64,000 nt of DNA from Pseudoruegeria sp. HB172150 (GTDB taxonomy: Bacteria > Pseudomonadota > Alphaproteobacteria > Rhodobacterales > Rhodobacteraceae). A model generated the notes under the pieces. That model was not told where the DNA came from, ran no database searches, and saw nothing but the letters and a program-made list of their open reading frames with translations. This document shows positions 8,687 through 17,715 of the stretch, one piece after another. The DNA lies in the NCBI RefSeq assembly GCF_013184805.1, contig NZ_JAATNG010000001.1:1736001-1800000 (forward strand). The letters are read 5' to 3'. Every line of letters starts with the position of its first letter. Positions within the stretch are counted from its first letter, which is position 1. The translations under genes were made by a program, and so were the position numbers.

Positions 8687-8905
8687 TCAACCACCGATCA
8701 GCGCGGTGAGGCGGCGGTCGGTTTCCAGGGCCTCCTCGGCGGTGATGATTTCTTCGCCGGTATCGGTGAAATAAGCGGCGGCGGTGGCATGGGCGGCTGT
8801 TGCGTCCGCAAGACAGGCGCGGAGCGTGCCGCAGTTTTCCATGGCGCCGGTCAGTGCGGCAAGGCAAAGCGCGGAGGCTATACAGATGGCAATGCGAAGC
8901 TTCAT
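8687..8905 (-). CDS. Small secreted protein of unknown function
   Basis: A 72-aa open frame with a convincing Sec signal peptide ([20 protein letters not shown]) and a short mature part with two cysteines and an acidic C-terminus ([17 protein letters not shown]). No family recognised. It sits between the tRNA and purM on the opposite strand from purM. The ribosome-binding site is weak, so it could be a chance frame, but the signal peptide argues for a real gene. Confidence 0.5.
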   Translation of the reverse strand: MKLRIAICIASALCLAALTGAMENCGTLRACLADATAAHATAAAYFTDTGEEIITAEEALETDRRLTALIGG

Positions 8906-9046
8906 CCTGGCTGTCCCTTGCTGGTGTCCTGCATGTGTCGGGCGCCGGGCTGTGCCGGTTCAAAGAAATCTGCGGACGGGCGGAATGGACTTGGCGCACA
9001 GGCTGGTTTATCGGGGGCCGACACTGGCGGAGCGGGGCCTATAAGC

Positions 9047-10087
9047 ATGACCAAGAACGGGATCACCTATAGCGAGGCGGGGGTCGATATCGATGCCGGG
9101 AATGCGCTGGTGGACCGGATCAAACCGGCGGCGAAGGCGACCGACCGGCCCGGGGTGATGGCGGGGCTTGGCGGGTTCGGCGGACTGTTCGACCTGAAGG
9201 CCGCGGGGTTCGAGGACCCGGTGCTGGTGGCCGCGACGGACGGGGTCGGCACCAAGCTGCGGATCGCGATCGACACGGGCAACGTGGACACGATCGGGAT
9301 CGACCTGGTGGCGATGTGCGTGAACGACCTGGTGTGCCAGGGGGCGGAGCCGCTGTTCTTTCTCGATTACTTCGCGACCGGAAAACTGGACGTGGATTCG
9401 GCGGCACGGATCGTCGAGGGGATCGCAGGCGGCTGCAAAGAGGCGGGCTGCGCGCTGATCGGCGGCGAGACAGCCGAGATGCCGGGGATGTATTCGGAAG
9501 GGGACTTCGATCTCGCGGGGTTCGCGGTCGGCGCGATGGAGCGCGGGGCGGAACTGCCGGCGGGCGTCGTCGAGGGCGATGTGCTGCTGGGGCTGGCGTC
9601 GGACGGGGTTCATTCGAACGGTTACTCGCTGGTGCGGAAGATCGTGGAGATGGCGGGGCTTGGCTGGGGAGACCCGGCGCCGTGGGTGAATGGGACGCTG
9701 GGCGCTGCGCTGCTGGCGCCGACGCGGCTTTACGTGCGGCCCGCGCTGGAAGCGGTCCGGGCGGGCGGCGTGCACGGGCTGGCGCATATCACTGGTGGAG
9801 GGCTGACCGAGAACCTGCCGCGCGTGATGCCCGAGGGGCTGACCGGTGCCGTGGATCTGGGCGCGTGGACGCTGCCAGGCGTGTTCGACTGGCTGGCGAA
9901 GCAGGGCGGCCTGACCGAGGCGGAGCTGCTCAAGACCTTCAACGCCGGGATCGGCATGGTGCTGGTCGTGGCGGAAGACCGCGCCGAGGCGCTGACCGAT
10001 CTGCTGAGCGGCGCGGGCGAGACGGTTTACCGGCTGGGCTCTGTCGTTCCGGGTGATGCGATCCAGTATTCCGGGTCGCTTCTTTGA
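9047..10087 (+). CDS. purM: Phosphoribosylformylglycinamidine cyclo-ligase (AIR synthetase)
   Basis: Fifth step of de novo purine synthesis: ATP-dependent closure of FGAM to AIR in the cytoplasm. The 346-aa product has the PurM hallmarks [10 protein letters not shown], the ATP loop [29 protein letters not shown], and [10 protein letters not shown]. The ATG at 9047 gives the usual [15 protein letters not shown] start; the frame is open further upstream but without family similarity. Its stop overlaps the TTG start of purN (TTGA), so the two are translationally coupled. Confidence 0.97.
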   Translation: MTKNGITYSEAGVDIDAGNALVDRIKPAAKATDRPGVMAGLGGFGGLFDLKAAGFEDPVLVAATDGVGTKLRIAIDTGNVDTIGIDLVAMCVNDLVCQGAEPLFFLDYFATGKLDVDSAARIVEGIAGGCKEAGCALIGGETAEMPGMYSEGDFDLAGFAVGAMERGAELPAGVVEGDVLLGLASDGVHSNGYSLVRKIVEMAGLGWGDPAPWVNGTLGAALLAPTRLYVRPALEAVRAGGVHGLAHITGGGLTENLPRVMPEGLTGAVDLGAWTLPGVFDWLAKQGGLTEAELLKTFNAGIGMVLVVAEDRAEALTDLLSGAGETVYRLGSVVPGDAIQYSGSLL

Positions 10088-10674
10088 CCAAACGCGTGGC
10101 GATCCTGATCTCGGGCGGCGGTTCCAACATGGTCCGGCTGGTCGAGAGCATGACCGGCGACCACCCTGCAAGGGCCGCGCTGGTCCTTTCGAACGACCCG
10201 GACGCGGGCGGGCTGAAGAAGGCGGCGGAGATGGGCGTGCCGGTGGCCGCGGTCGATCACCGGCCGTTCAAGAGCGACCGCGCCGCGTTCGAGGCGGCGC
10301 TTCGCGAGCCGCTGGATGCGGCGGAGCCGGATATCATCTGCCTTGCCGGTTTCATGCGCATCCTGACGCCGGACTTCATCAACGCCTATCAGGGGCGGAT
10401 GCTGAACATTCATCCGTCGCTTCTGCCGAAATACCGTGGCCTCCACACCCACGCGCGGGCGCTTGAGGCGGGAGAGGCGGAGCATGGCTGCACCGTGCAT
10501 GAGGTGACCGCCGCACTGGATGACGGGCCCATCCTGGGGCAAGCACGGATCGCGGTGGAACCGGGGGACACGCCCGACACGCTGGCGGCGCGGGTTCTTG
10601 GCATGGAGCATCGGCTCTATCCGGCCGTGCTGCGGCGGTTCGCCGAGGGGAACCGGGAACCGGTCGAGCTATAG
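10084..10674 (+). CDS. purN: Phosphoribosylglycinamide formyltransferase 1
   Basis: Formyl-THF-dependent GAR transformylase, third step of purine synthesis. The 196-aa product begins [14 protein letters not shown] (phosphate-binding loop) and contains the folate/catalytic region [26 protein letters not shown] (catalytic histidine) and [13 protein letters not shown] (catalytic aspartate). The only start fitting the family is a TTG at 10084, inside the purM stop. A non-ATG start implies dependence on purM translation. Confidence 0.96.
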   Translation: MTKRVAILISGGGSNMVRLVESMTGDHPARAALVLSNDPDAGGLKKAAEMGVPVAAVDHRPFKSDRAAFEAALREPLDAAEPDIICLAGFMRILTPDFINAYQGRMLNIHPSLLPKYRGLHTHARALEAGEAEHGCTVHEVTAALDDGPILGQARIAVEPGDTPDTLAARVLGMEHRLYPAVLRRFAEGNREPVEL

Positions 10675-10993
10675 CGGCGGACTGTTGCGATCTGGCGGCT
10701 CGATTCGAACGGCGGCTTCCGTCAGCTGGATATGTAACCGCGTTGTTTCGGTGGGTGATATACAGCGGGAACCGCCATCGGCCTTCCATTAAGGCTTGGC
10801 ATGTATTTGAATTTTCGATGGCAATTGCCGCGCTGCGATAGCCTTGGTCTTGCAGACCGGTGCGATGTTACGGCGGCTTAGCCGCGATCGGTGGCCGACG
10901 CGTGCGGCAAGTCTTCCCTTTAACCGAAGTTTTGCCTATCACACGTGAGGTTCCGGGTAAGACGCGGAACGAAAATGCGAATATCCGGGCAGT
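10675..10993. other. Intergenic region purN-rnd, no gene seen
   Basis: 319 bp without a convincing coding frame. The middle (about 10790-10860) is richer in A+T than its surroundings and is the likely place for the rnd promoter, but no convincing -35/-10 pair was found. No strong terminator hairpin follows purN. Confidence 0.5.
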
Positions 10994-12151
10994 ATGATTA
11001 CGATCACCACCACCAAGGACCTGAAGGATTTCTGCGACCGCGCGGCCAAGGAACCTTACGTCACAGTCGATACCGAGTTCCTGAGGGAACGGACTTATTA
11101 CTCCAAGCTGTGCCTCGTGCAGCTGGCGATGCCGGGGACCGGCGACGACACTGCCGTCCTTGTCGATCCTTTGGCCGAGGACCTGTCGCTGGACCCGCTG
11201 TACGAGCTGATGGGCAACCGCGACGTCGTGAAGGTGTTTCACGCGGCGCGTCAGGATCTCGAGATCTTCTACATCGAGGGCGGCGTTCTGCCGGAGCCTT
11301 TGTTCGACACGCAGGTGGCGGCGATGGTCTGCGGCTTTGGCGAGCAGGTCGGCTACGAGACTCTGGTGCGTCGGATCGCGAAATCACCGCTCGACAAGAC
11401 GTCCCGTTTCACAGACTGGTCGCGGCGGCCGCTGACCGAGGCGCAGAAGAAATACGCGCTGGCGGATGTGACCCATCTGCGTGTGATCTACGAATACCTT
11501 GCAAAGCGGCTGGAGAAATCGGGCCGCACCGCGTGGGTCGAGGAGGAACTACAGGTTCTGACCGATCCGGCGACCTATGTCGTGTCGCCCGAGGAAGCCT
11601 GGAAACGGGTGAAGACCCGGACGCAGACCGGCAAGTTCCTGGCGATCGTCAAGGAACTGGCGCGGTTTCGCGAGGGCTATGCGCAGTCACGGAACGTGCC
11701 GCGCAGCCGCGTGTTCAAGGATGATGCGCTGCTGGAGCTGGCCTCTACCAAGCCGCAGTCGCTGAACGATCTGGGCCGCTCGCGCCTGCTGCTGCGCGAA
11801 GCGCGGCGGGGGGAGATCGCGGACGGGATTCTTGCGGCGGTGAAGGCAGGCGTGGAAATGCCGAAAGAGCAGCACCCGGAACCGGACCTGCGCAAGGATG
11901 CGATGCAGGTCAATCCGGCGCTGGCGGATATGCTGCGTGTGCTGCTGAAGGCGAAGGCGGACGAGGCCGGTGTGGCGCAGAAGCTGATCGCGACCGCTTC
12001 GGATCTGGATGCCCTGGCCGCCGGAGAACGCGACGGGCTTGCCTTGAAGGGCTGGCGCCGTGACGTGTTCGGTGAAGATGCGCTGCGGCTGTGCCAGGGC
12101 GAGGTCGGGCTGGCAGTGAAAGGCGAGAAGGTCGGGGTGATCGAGCTTTAG
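10994..12151 (+). CDS. rnd: Ribonuclease D
   Basis: 3'-5' exoribonuclease acting in tRNA 3' maturation. DEDDy exonuclease residues are visible: D26/E28 in VDTEFLRE, D88 in FHAARQDLEIF, and Y154/D158 in KKYALADVTHL. An HRDC-type helical domain follows at roughly 205-285 (PRSRVFKDDALLELA). Length 385 aa is typical. The stop codon lies inside a tandemly duplicated hairpin unit. Monocistronic as far as can be seen. Confidence 0.95.
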   Translation: MITITTTKDLKDFCDRAAKEPYVTVDTEFLRERTYYSKLCLVQLAMPGTGDDTAVLVDPLAEDLSLDPLYELMGNRDVVKVFHAARQDLEIFYIEGGVLPEPLFDTQVAAMVCGFGEQVGYETLVRRIAKSPLDKTSRFTDWSRRPLTEAQKKYALADVTHLRVIYEYLAKRLEKSGRTAWVEEELQVLTDPATYVVSPEEAWKRVKTRTQTGKFLAIVKELARFREGYAQSRNVPRSRVFKDDALLELASTKPQSLNDLGRSRLLLREARRGEIADGILAAVKAGVEMPKEQHPEPDLRKDAMQVNPALADMLRVLLKAKADEAGVAQKLIATASDLDALAAGERDGLALKGWRRDVFGEDALRLCQGEVGLAVKGEKVGVIEL

Positions 12152-12173
12152 GCTCGATCGAGCTTTAGGCTCG
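12140..12173 (+). repeat. Perfect 17-bp tandem duplication with hairpins at the rnd stop
   Basis: ATCGAGCTTTAGGCTCG occurs twice back to back (12140-12156, 12157-12173). The first copy contains the rnd TAG stop. Each copy folds as CGAGC/GCTCG around TTTAG, and the first can extend to an 8-bp stem GATCGAGC/GCTCGATC. It may act as the rnd transcript end or stabiliser; there is no U-tract. Confidence 0.8.
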
Positions 12174-12270
12174 TCCGAACCGTACACCTTTCAAGCAGCA
12201 CAATGGCTGACGCTTGGCCATGCACCAAGTGAAATTGCCAAAGTAACTCCGTTTCGCGGACGCGCCGGAC

Positions 12271-12729
12271 CTAGCGGCGTACGCTCAGGGCGTTCCTGGC
12301 GCCGCTGACGTGGATGACGCGAACCGGCGCCAGCGCCTGATCCGAGATATATGTTCCTATGACCACTTCACGCGATTGCTGGGTGCTTACGCGGGTCGGC
12401 GTGGGTGGCGGGACGATCCGGAACTGGAAGGCCAGCACGCCGTCGATCGGTACACCACCGTTCAGCGGAACGAGGTCGCCATCAAAATAGCCCTGCCGGG
12501 CGGGAAGACCGGTCGCGTGGATGATGGCGCCGCCGGGGATCTTCTCCATCCTCAGGTCGACGATCTGATCGACCAGCGGGCGGGGATCCGAATAGGTGTT
12601 GACGGTGATGGTGCGCGCCGGCTGAGACCCGCCGAACCAGTTGAACGGATTGAGGTTCGACTCCCTCAGGCCGCCGCAAGACGCGGTTGCCGTCACCAGA
12701 ACCAAAGCGATGACCAGCCTGATTGTCAT
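12271..12729 (-). CDS. Putative lipoprotein of unknown function
   Basis: A 152-aa product starting with a signal peptide MTIRLVIALVLVTATASC, where TASC fits a lipobox so Cys18 would be lipidated. The mature part has an NPFNWFGG motif and a compact, probably beta-rich domain (REVVIGTYISDQAL). I do not recognise a named family; similar short lipoproteins are, to my memory, common in Rhodobacterales. It is oriented opposite to both rnd and sufE, so it is a single-gene unit. Confidence 0.75.
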   Translation of the reverse strand: MTIRLVIALVLVTATASCGGLRESNLNPFNWFGGSQPARTITVNTYSDPRPLVDQIVDLRMEKIPGGAIIHATGLPARQGYFDGDLVPLNGGVPIDGVLAFQFRIVPPPTPTRVSTQQSREVVIGTYISDQALAPVRVIHVSGARNALSVRR

Positions 12730-12863
12730 ACTGCCCCCTCATGCACTGCCTGACCGGGTTAGCTTAAAGCAGTGGCTTTGAAAAGGCTTAGGCACGGGCG
12801 CGGGCACTGGACGTTTGCGGGGTGTGCGCTTAGGTCAAGGAAATCACCGGATGGAGAGGCAAG

Positions 12864-13289
12864 ATGGCCACCGAGGCGTTCGAAGAGATCGCGGAAACGT
12901 TCGATTTTCTCGATGACTGGGAAGATCGCTATCGCCACGTGATCGACCTTGGCAAGGCGATGGACCCGCTGGAAGAGGCATTGCGCGTCCCGGCGACGAA
13001 GGTGCAGGGCTGTGCCAGCCAGGTGTGGATCGTGCCGGAGATCGAGGGGGACGGGGCCGGCGCGGTGTTCCGGTTCCGGGGTGACAGCGACGCGATGATC
13101 GTGCGCGGGCTGATCGCGATCCTGAACGCGCTGTATTCCGGTCTCACACTCAAGGAGGTGCTGGCGGTGGATGCCGGTGCCGAACTTGGCCGGCTGGGGT
13201 TGAACGATCACCTGTCTTCGCAGCGGTCGAACGGCTTGCGGGCGATGGTGGAGCGTATCCGGCTGATCGCGACGGAGCGGGCGGCCTAG
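12864..13289 (+). CDS. sufE: SufE-family sulfur acceptor protein
   Basis: Accepts persulfide sulfur from the SufS cysteine desulfurase for iron-sulfur cluster assembly. The 141-aa protein has the SufE fold signatures FDFLDDWEDRYRHVIDLG and KVQGCASQVW, with C50 as the sulfur-accepting cysteine, and the C-terminal helix NDHLSSQRSNGLRAMV. No other suf gene lies next to it. The start ATG has a GGAGAGG sequence upstream. Its stop overlaps the convergent DUF1638 gene by 4 nt. Confidence 0.94.
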   Translation: MATEAFEEIAETFDFLDDWEDRYRHVIDLGKAMDPLEEALRVPATKVQGCASQVWIVPEIEGDGAGAVFRFRGDSDAMIVRGLIAILNALYSGLTLKEVLAVDAGAELGRLGLNDHLSSQRSNGLRAMVERIRLIATERAA

Positions 13290-13930
13290 GGTTTCGCCCA
13301 GGATTCGAGGGTCGTCGCGAGGTCGCCGTATCCGGTGAGGCGGCGTTCGTAGGCGAGGCCGAGGCGGTTGGCGCAGTCCTGCGCGCGCGCGTCGAGCACC
13401 GGATCGTCGGTCTGTGCCTGATAGACGAGCTTGGTGTAATTCCCGAAATACATGTCGCGCAGGTCCGGGTGGCGGTCGAGGCCGAGCGGCTTCCAGACGA
13501 AGGCGTCGAACTGCCGGACGAGGAAATCGGTGAGGTAGAAGGCCGAGATTTCATCTTCGGCGCGGTCGAGGAACCGTTTGTTGCCTTCGAAGAAGGAATA
13601 GCAGTGCGGGCCCTCGACGAGGTCGAGTCCGAGTTCCTTGCAGGTCCGGGCAAGCTGACCGCCGGTGCCGCAGTCTGCATAGACCACGTGAATGGTCTCA
13701 TACTCTGCGCGGTGTCTGGCGACGGCCTGACGGATGGCATCCGGGATCCTGTCGGGGCGGTTGTGGAGGATCGCCGGCAGGCACATCAGGTCCAGATGCG
13801 TCCAGCCGTTCGCCTCTATGAGGTCGAGGATTTCGCGGGCGAGGGCGCCGCAGGCGAGGAGAAGAACACGGCCCCTGTGCGAAGGGGCGAGGCCGGATTC
13901 CGTGAGAGTGGAGTCGTCGGGCGCCTGCAT
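13286..13930 (-). CDS. DUF1638 protein
   Basis: A 214-aa cytoplasmic protein of the DUF1638 family. Conserved-looking features are LLLACGALAREI, CLPAILHNRPDRIP, VYADCGTGG and EGPHCYSFF, giving several conserved cysteines and histidines that could bind a metal or participate in chemistry. The biochemical role is not established. Families of this type occur beside corrinoid methyltransferase genes, as here (corrinoid protein about 0.6 kb away on the same strand), suggesting a part in methyl transfer or corrinoid upkeep (inference). Confidence 0.8.
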   Translation of the reverse strand: MQAPDDSTLTESGLAPSHRGRVLLLACGALAREILDLIEANGWTHLDLMCLPAILHNRPDRIPDAIRQAVARHRAEYETIHVVYADCGTGGQLARTCKELGLDLVEGPHCYSFFEGNKRFLDRAEDEISAFYLTDFLVRQFDAFVWKPLGLDRHPDLRDMYFGNYTKLVYQAQTDDPVLDARAQDCANRLGLAYERRLTGYGDLATTLESWAKP

Positions 13931-13939
13931 GGCCTTTGC

Positions 13940-14275
13940 TCAGGCCAGGCGGACCGCGGTGCCGTAGGCCAGCACCTCGCTGGCGCCCTGCTGGATCATC
14001 GAGGTCTGCAGGCGCACTGCGATGACGGCATCGGCGCCAAGTTGAATCGCCTCGTCGATCATCCGGTCGATTGCCTGTTCCCGTGAGCCGGCCAGCAGCG
14101 ACGCGTATTCGCGAACCTCGCCACCGACGAGGTTGCGCAGGCCGGCGACGATGTCGGTGCCGACATGCTTGGCACGCACGGTGGAGCCGCGAACCAGCCC
14201 GAGGACTTCTGCCACCTCGCGCCCGGGAATGCCGTCGGTGGTGACCAGCAGAACCTCACTTTTCGATGTGATCAT
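13940..14275 (-). CDS. YbjQ/UPF0145 family protein
   Basis: 111-aa protein of the YbjQ (UPF0145) family, which forms pentameric rings; the function is unproven and a heavy-metal-binding role is only a label. Family signatures present are TTDGIPGREVAEVLGLVRGSTV and EAIQLGADAVIAVR. A strong GGAGGA site lies 10 nt before the ATG. It overlaps the 3' end of the upstream small membrane protein by 20 nt, so the two are co-translated. Confidence 0.88.
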   Translation of the reverse strand: MITSKSEVLLVTTDGIPGREVAEVLGLVRGSTVRAKHVGTDIVAGLRNLVGGEVREYASLLAGSREQAIDRMIDEAIQLGADAVIAVRLQTSMIQQGASEVLAYGTAVRLA

Positions 14276-14471
14276 AATGATCGTCCTCCGCGCTGCCGAT
14301 CCTGTCGGCGATCACGCGCCAGACGACGTATCCCACGAGGGCCGCGGGGATGAAGGCGATCCAGAGCCCGGGGATCTGCAGCGCGGCCAGCACCAGCGAG
14401 CCGATCCAGACGGTCAGCCCCGCGGCAGCGGTCACGACGACGAGAAGAAGGACGAACTTGTCCAGAGGCAT
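14256..14471 (-). CDS. Small two-helix membrane protein
   Basis: A 71-aa protein with two predicted membrane helices (about residues 5-24 and 28-50) and a charged C-terminal tail ending SAEDDHYDHIEK. No family recognised. Its 3' end overlaps the start of the ybjQ-like gene by 20 nt and it lies downstream of the corrinoid protein gene on the same strand, so it may be part of that transcription unit. Confidence 0.7.
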   Translation of the reverse strand: MPLDKFVLLLVVVTAAAGLTVWIGSLVLAALQIPGLWIAFIPAALVGYVVWRVIADRIGSAEDDHYDHIEK

Positions 14472-14561
14472 TGGCGTTGCTCCTTTTCCCCAATGTGGGC
14501 GCTGCGGCCGTGTCCCGCAAGCACGCGTGTCGCGCTTGCGGTGCCCTGCAGCGGCGGGAGG

Positions 14562-15266
14562 TCAGCCGGCGGCGAGCTGGTTGTGCTTGCGCGCCATCAG
14601 GGTCTTGGCGGTTTCCACGGCGACGGCGGCATCGCGGCAATAGGCGTCGGCACCGATGGCACGGCCGAATTCCTCGTTCAGGGGCGCACCGCCGACCAGC
14701 ACGATGTAGTTTTCGCGCAGGCCCTTCTCGACCAGCGAGTCGATCACGACCTTCATGTAGGGCATCGTGGTGGTCAGCAGGGCGGACATGCCGAGGATAT
14801 CGGCCTGTTCACGTTCCAGCGCCTCGAGGTAATCCTCGACCGGGTTGTTGATGCCGAGGTCCACCACCTCGAAACCCGCTCCTTCCATCATCATGCCGAC
14901 GAGGTTCTTGCCGATGTCGTGGATGTCGCCCTTGACCGTTCCGATCACCATGCGGCCGATGGTGCGGGCCCCGGTTTCGGCCAGCAGCGGTTTCAGGATA
15001 AACATTCCGGCCTTCATCGCGTTGGCGGCCAGCAGCACCTCTGGCACGAAGAGAATGCCGTCGCGGAAATCGTCGCCGACGATCTTCATGCCACCTACAA
15101 GCGCCTTGGTCAGAACGTCATAAGGCTGCCAACCGCGCTCGAGCAGGATGTTCACGCCCTCTTCGATTTCTTCCTTGAGGCCGTCATAGAGGTCGTCGTG
15201 CATCTGCTGCACCAGTTCCTCGTCGTCCAGCTCGCTCAGGATGATGTCGTCGTCTTCGTCAGCCAT
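14562..15266 (-). CDS. Corrinoid (cobalamin)-binding methyl-carrier protein
   Basis: A 234-aa protein like MtbC/MttC and the B12 module of MetH; it would carry a methyl group on cobalt between two methyltransferases. An N-terminal four-helix cap (about 15-100) precedes a Rossmann B12 domain with the lower-ligand motif D114-x-H116-x-x-G119 (GDIHDIGKN), SALLTT near 161-166 and VGGAPL near 191-196. It has an acidic N-terminus. Downstream genes on the same strand include DUF1638. No corrinoid reductive activator is seen in the window. Confidence 0.93.
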   Translation of the reverse strand: MADEDDDIILSELDDEELVQQMHDDLYDGLKEEIEEGVNILLERGWQPYDVLTKALVGGMKIVGDDFRDGILFVPEVLLAANAMKAGMFILKPLLAETGARTIGRMVIGTVKGDIHDIGKNLVGMMMEGAGFEVVDLGINNPVEDYLEALEREQADILGMSALLTTTMPYMKVVIDSLVEKGLRENYIVLVGGAPLNEEFGRAIGADAYCRDAAVAVETAKTLMARKHNQLAAG

Positions 15267-15425
15267 ACGGGCGCTCCGAATAGGCGCATTTGCGCCGGTG
15301 GTTTAACGTTTTCTCTGCGAATTCTGCGGAATGCACTTCGCCTTTTGCGACATGGCCGGGACCGGGACCGACCTGTGCATAAAAGCTGTCTGGTGGATGT
15401 TCTCTTTATGTTCTATTCTGACGCG

Positions 15426-16505
15426 ATGACGCCCGTTTCGATCCCCGCCGAGCGCCGCAAGGGGCGCGCCGCCACGTCCAACCCGGATGTGCGGTTCGAC
15501 CGCTACTCCGCCGAAGGCGTGGACGATGGCTGGGACATCGAGGAGGGTCTGCCGCAGATCCGCACCGAAGTCAGCATTGAGCGGCCACGCAAGGTGATCA
15601 CGCGGAACACGTCGCCGGATGTCGGGTTTGACCGGTCGATCAATCCGTACCGGGGCTGCGAGCACGGGTGCATCTACTGCTTCGCGCGGCCGACGCATGC
15701 CTATCTGGGGATGTCGGCGGGGCTGGATTTCGAGACGAAGCTGGTGGCGCGGCCCGAAGCGCCCGAGCAGCTGGTGCGCGAGCTGCGGGCGCAGTCCTAC
15801 GTTCCGCGCATGATCGCGATGGGAACGAATACCGACCCGTACCAGCCGATCGAGCGCGAACATGGCATTACCCGGCGTATCCTTCAGGTGCTGCTGGAGC
15901 ATCGCCACCCGGTTGGCATGGTGACCAAGGGCACGCTGATCGAGCGGGATGTGGACGTGCTGGGTGAGCTTGCTTCGCTGGGTCTGACGCGCGTGGGAAT
16001 ATCGATGACCACGCTGGACGCGGATCTGTCCCGCCGGATGGAGCCGCGCGTGCCCGCGCCGAAGCGGCGGCTGAAGGCCATCGAACGGCTGAGCAAGGCG
16101 GGTATCGACGTTCGGGTGATGGTGTCGCCGTTGGTGCCCGGGCTGACCGATCCGGAGATGGAGGCGATCCTGACGGCGGCGCGCGATGCCGGGGCGGTGG
16201 CGGCGAGCTGGATCAACCTGCGGCTGCCATACGAGGTCAGTCCGCTGTTCCGCGACTGGCTGGCCGAGCATTACCCCGACCGGGCCGCGCGCGTGATGGG
16301 GCGGGTGCGCGAGGCGCATGGCGGGAAGGATTACGACGCGCAATGGGGCAAGCGGATGCGCGGCGAGGGGGAATACGCGCAGATGATGGCGCAGCGGTTC
16401 AAGCTGGCCGTCAAGCGGCTGGGGCTGGATCGCGACCTGCCGCCGTTGCGGACGGATCTGTTCCGCATTCCGCCGCGCGCCGGGGATCAGCTGGAGCTGT
16501 TCTGA
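15426..16505 (+). CDS. PA0069-family radical SAM protein
   Basis: Radical SAM protein of the PA0069/SplB-like group, 359 aa. The 4Fe-4S ligands are C78, C82 and C85 in YRGCEHGCIYCFARP. Later blocks such as MIAMGTNTDPYQPIER and ISMTTLDADLSRRMEPR are typical of the family. The reaction is unknown; DNA repair by likeness to spore photoproduct lyase is sometimes suggested. An alternative ATG at 15408 would add six residues. It diverges from the corrinoid protein gene, with 159 bp between them. Confidence 0.9.
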   Translation: MTPVSIPAERRKGRAATSNPDVRFDRYSAEGVDDGWDIEEGLPQIRTEVSIERPRKVITRNTSPDVGFDRSINPYRGCEHGCIYCFARPTHAYLGMSAGLDFETKLVARPEAPEQLVRELRAQSYVPRMIAMGTNTDPYQPIEREHGITRRILQVLLEHRHPVGMVTKGTLIERDVDVLGELASLGLTRVGISMTTLDADLSRRMEPRVPAPKRRLKAIERLSKAGIDVRVMVSPLVPGLTDPEMEAILTAARDAGAVAASWINLRLPYEVSPLFRDWLAEHYPDRAARVMGRVREAHGGKDYDAQWGKRMRGEGEYAQMMAQRFKLAVKRLGLDRDLPPLRTDLFRIPPRAGDQLELF

Positions 16506-16585
16506 CGCGCGGATGTCCCGGTTTTGCGGGTGCCTGCTGCGGGCGGAGGCGGTCGCGCCGGATATGGCTGGCCGCGCCTCCATGC

Positions 16586-17602
16586 TTACCCGCGCCGGCG
16601 GCGCCGTTTCCGTTCGGGCGCTGCCGCGGCATCCGCTCCGGTGCCGTCGGAGGCCGAGGAGAAGCCGCCGAGGCGCTCGGCGATTTCCTCGAGCGACGGG
16701 CGGGGGCCCTTCGGACGGGTTTCCAGGGCGGCGCGCATCTTTTCGAGGTGCTCGGGCATGGTGCCGCAGCAGCCGCCGATGATCGTGGCGCCGGAATCCC
16801 GCGCGAGGACGGCATAGTCGGCCATCAGGTCGGGCGTGCCATCGTAGTGGATATGGCCATCGACATATTTCGGGATGCCGGCATTACCCTTGGCGATGAT
16901 CGGCAGGTCGCCCCCGAGGCTGGAGAAGCCCAGCACGGTGCGCAGCAGGTCGGAGGCGCCGACTCCGCAGTTGGCGCCGTAGGCCAGCGGAACCTTGGTC
17001 AGCTTTTCCGCCAGTTTGGCCCAGGCTTCCGAGGTGACGCCCATCATCGTGCGGCCGGCGGTGTCGAAGCTCATGGTGGCGCAGAGCGGCATGTCGGCCA
17101 GCTTGGCGGCTTCGGCGGCGGCCTTCATTTCTTCCGGGGCGCTGATGGTCTCGACCCAGAGGACATCCGCGCCGCCTTCCTTCAGGCCCTCGGCCTGTTC
17201 GTGGAACATTTCGACGGCGATCTCGTGGGTCAGCGAGCCCATCGGCGCCATGATCTCGCCGGTGGGTCCCTGCGAGCCGGCGACGATGACGGGCCGACCG
17301 GCCTTGTCGGCAATGTCCCGGCCGATCTCGGCGGCCATGCGCGACAGTTCGCGGGCGCGGTGGGCGGCGTTGTGGAGCTTCAGGCGTGATGCGTTGGAGC
17401 CGAAGGAATTCGTGAGGAACAGATCGCTGCCCGCGTCGACCGCCCCGCTGTAAAGGGCGCGGATCTTGTCCTGCTCGGTTTCGTTCCAGAACTCTGGCGC
17501 GTCGCCAGAACTCAATCCCATGTTGAAGAGGTTGGTGCCGGTGGCGCCGTCGGCGAGAATCCAGTCGCGTTCGGCAAGCATGCGAGAGAGGGCGTCACTC
17601 AT
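16586..17602 (-). CDS. bmt: Betaine-homocysteine S-methyltransferase
   Basis: Transfers a methyl group from a betaine (or similar donor) to homocysteine, giving methionine. The 338-aa homocysteine S-methyltransferase barrel has the zinc ligands C212 (GANCGVG) and C278/C279 (GGCCGT), plus DGATGTNLFNMG near the N-terminus. The ATG at 17602 has a GGAAAA site; an upstream in-frame start at 17662 lacks family similarity. The C-terminal tail (PERKRRRRRG) is strongly basic. It lies near the corrinoid protein gene and is convergent with the radical SAM gene. Confidence 0.9.
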   Translation of the reverse strand: MSDALSRMLAERDWILADGATGTNLFNMGLSSGDAPEFWNETEQDKIRALYSGAVDAGSDLFLTNSFGSNASRLKLHNAAHRARELSRMAAEIGRDIADKAGRPVIVAGSQGPTGEIMAPMGSLTHEIAVEMFHEQAEGLKEGGADVLWVETISAPEEMKAAAEAAKLADMPLCATMSFDTAGRTMMGVTSEAWAKLAEKLTKVPLAYGANCGVGASDLLRTVLGFSSLGGDLPIIAKGNAGIPKYVDGHIHYDGTPDLMADYAVLARDSGATIIGGCCGTMPEHLEKMRAALETRPKGPRPSLEEIAERLGGFSSASDGTGADAAAAPERKRRRRRG

Positions 17603-17715
17603 CCATTTTTCCAATGCTCGAAGAGGCCGTGTCGTGGCACAGCCTTTTGTGTTTGATGCCATCCGACCGATTATGACGCAAATTGATAATCGTCATAATC
17701 TTGAGCGGTTGCGAC

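Noticed and set aside
14133-15425. Upstream extension of the radical SAM frame
   Set aside because: The frame stays open far upstream but runs antisense through the ybjQ-like and corrinoid protein genes; family similarity starts only at 15426.
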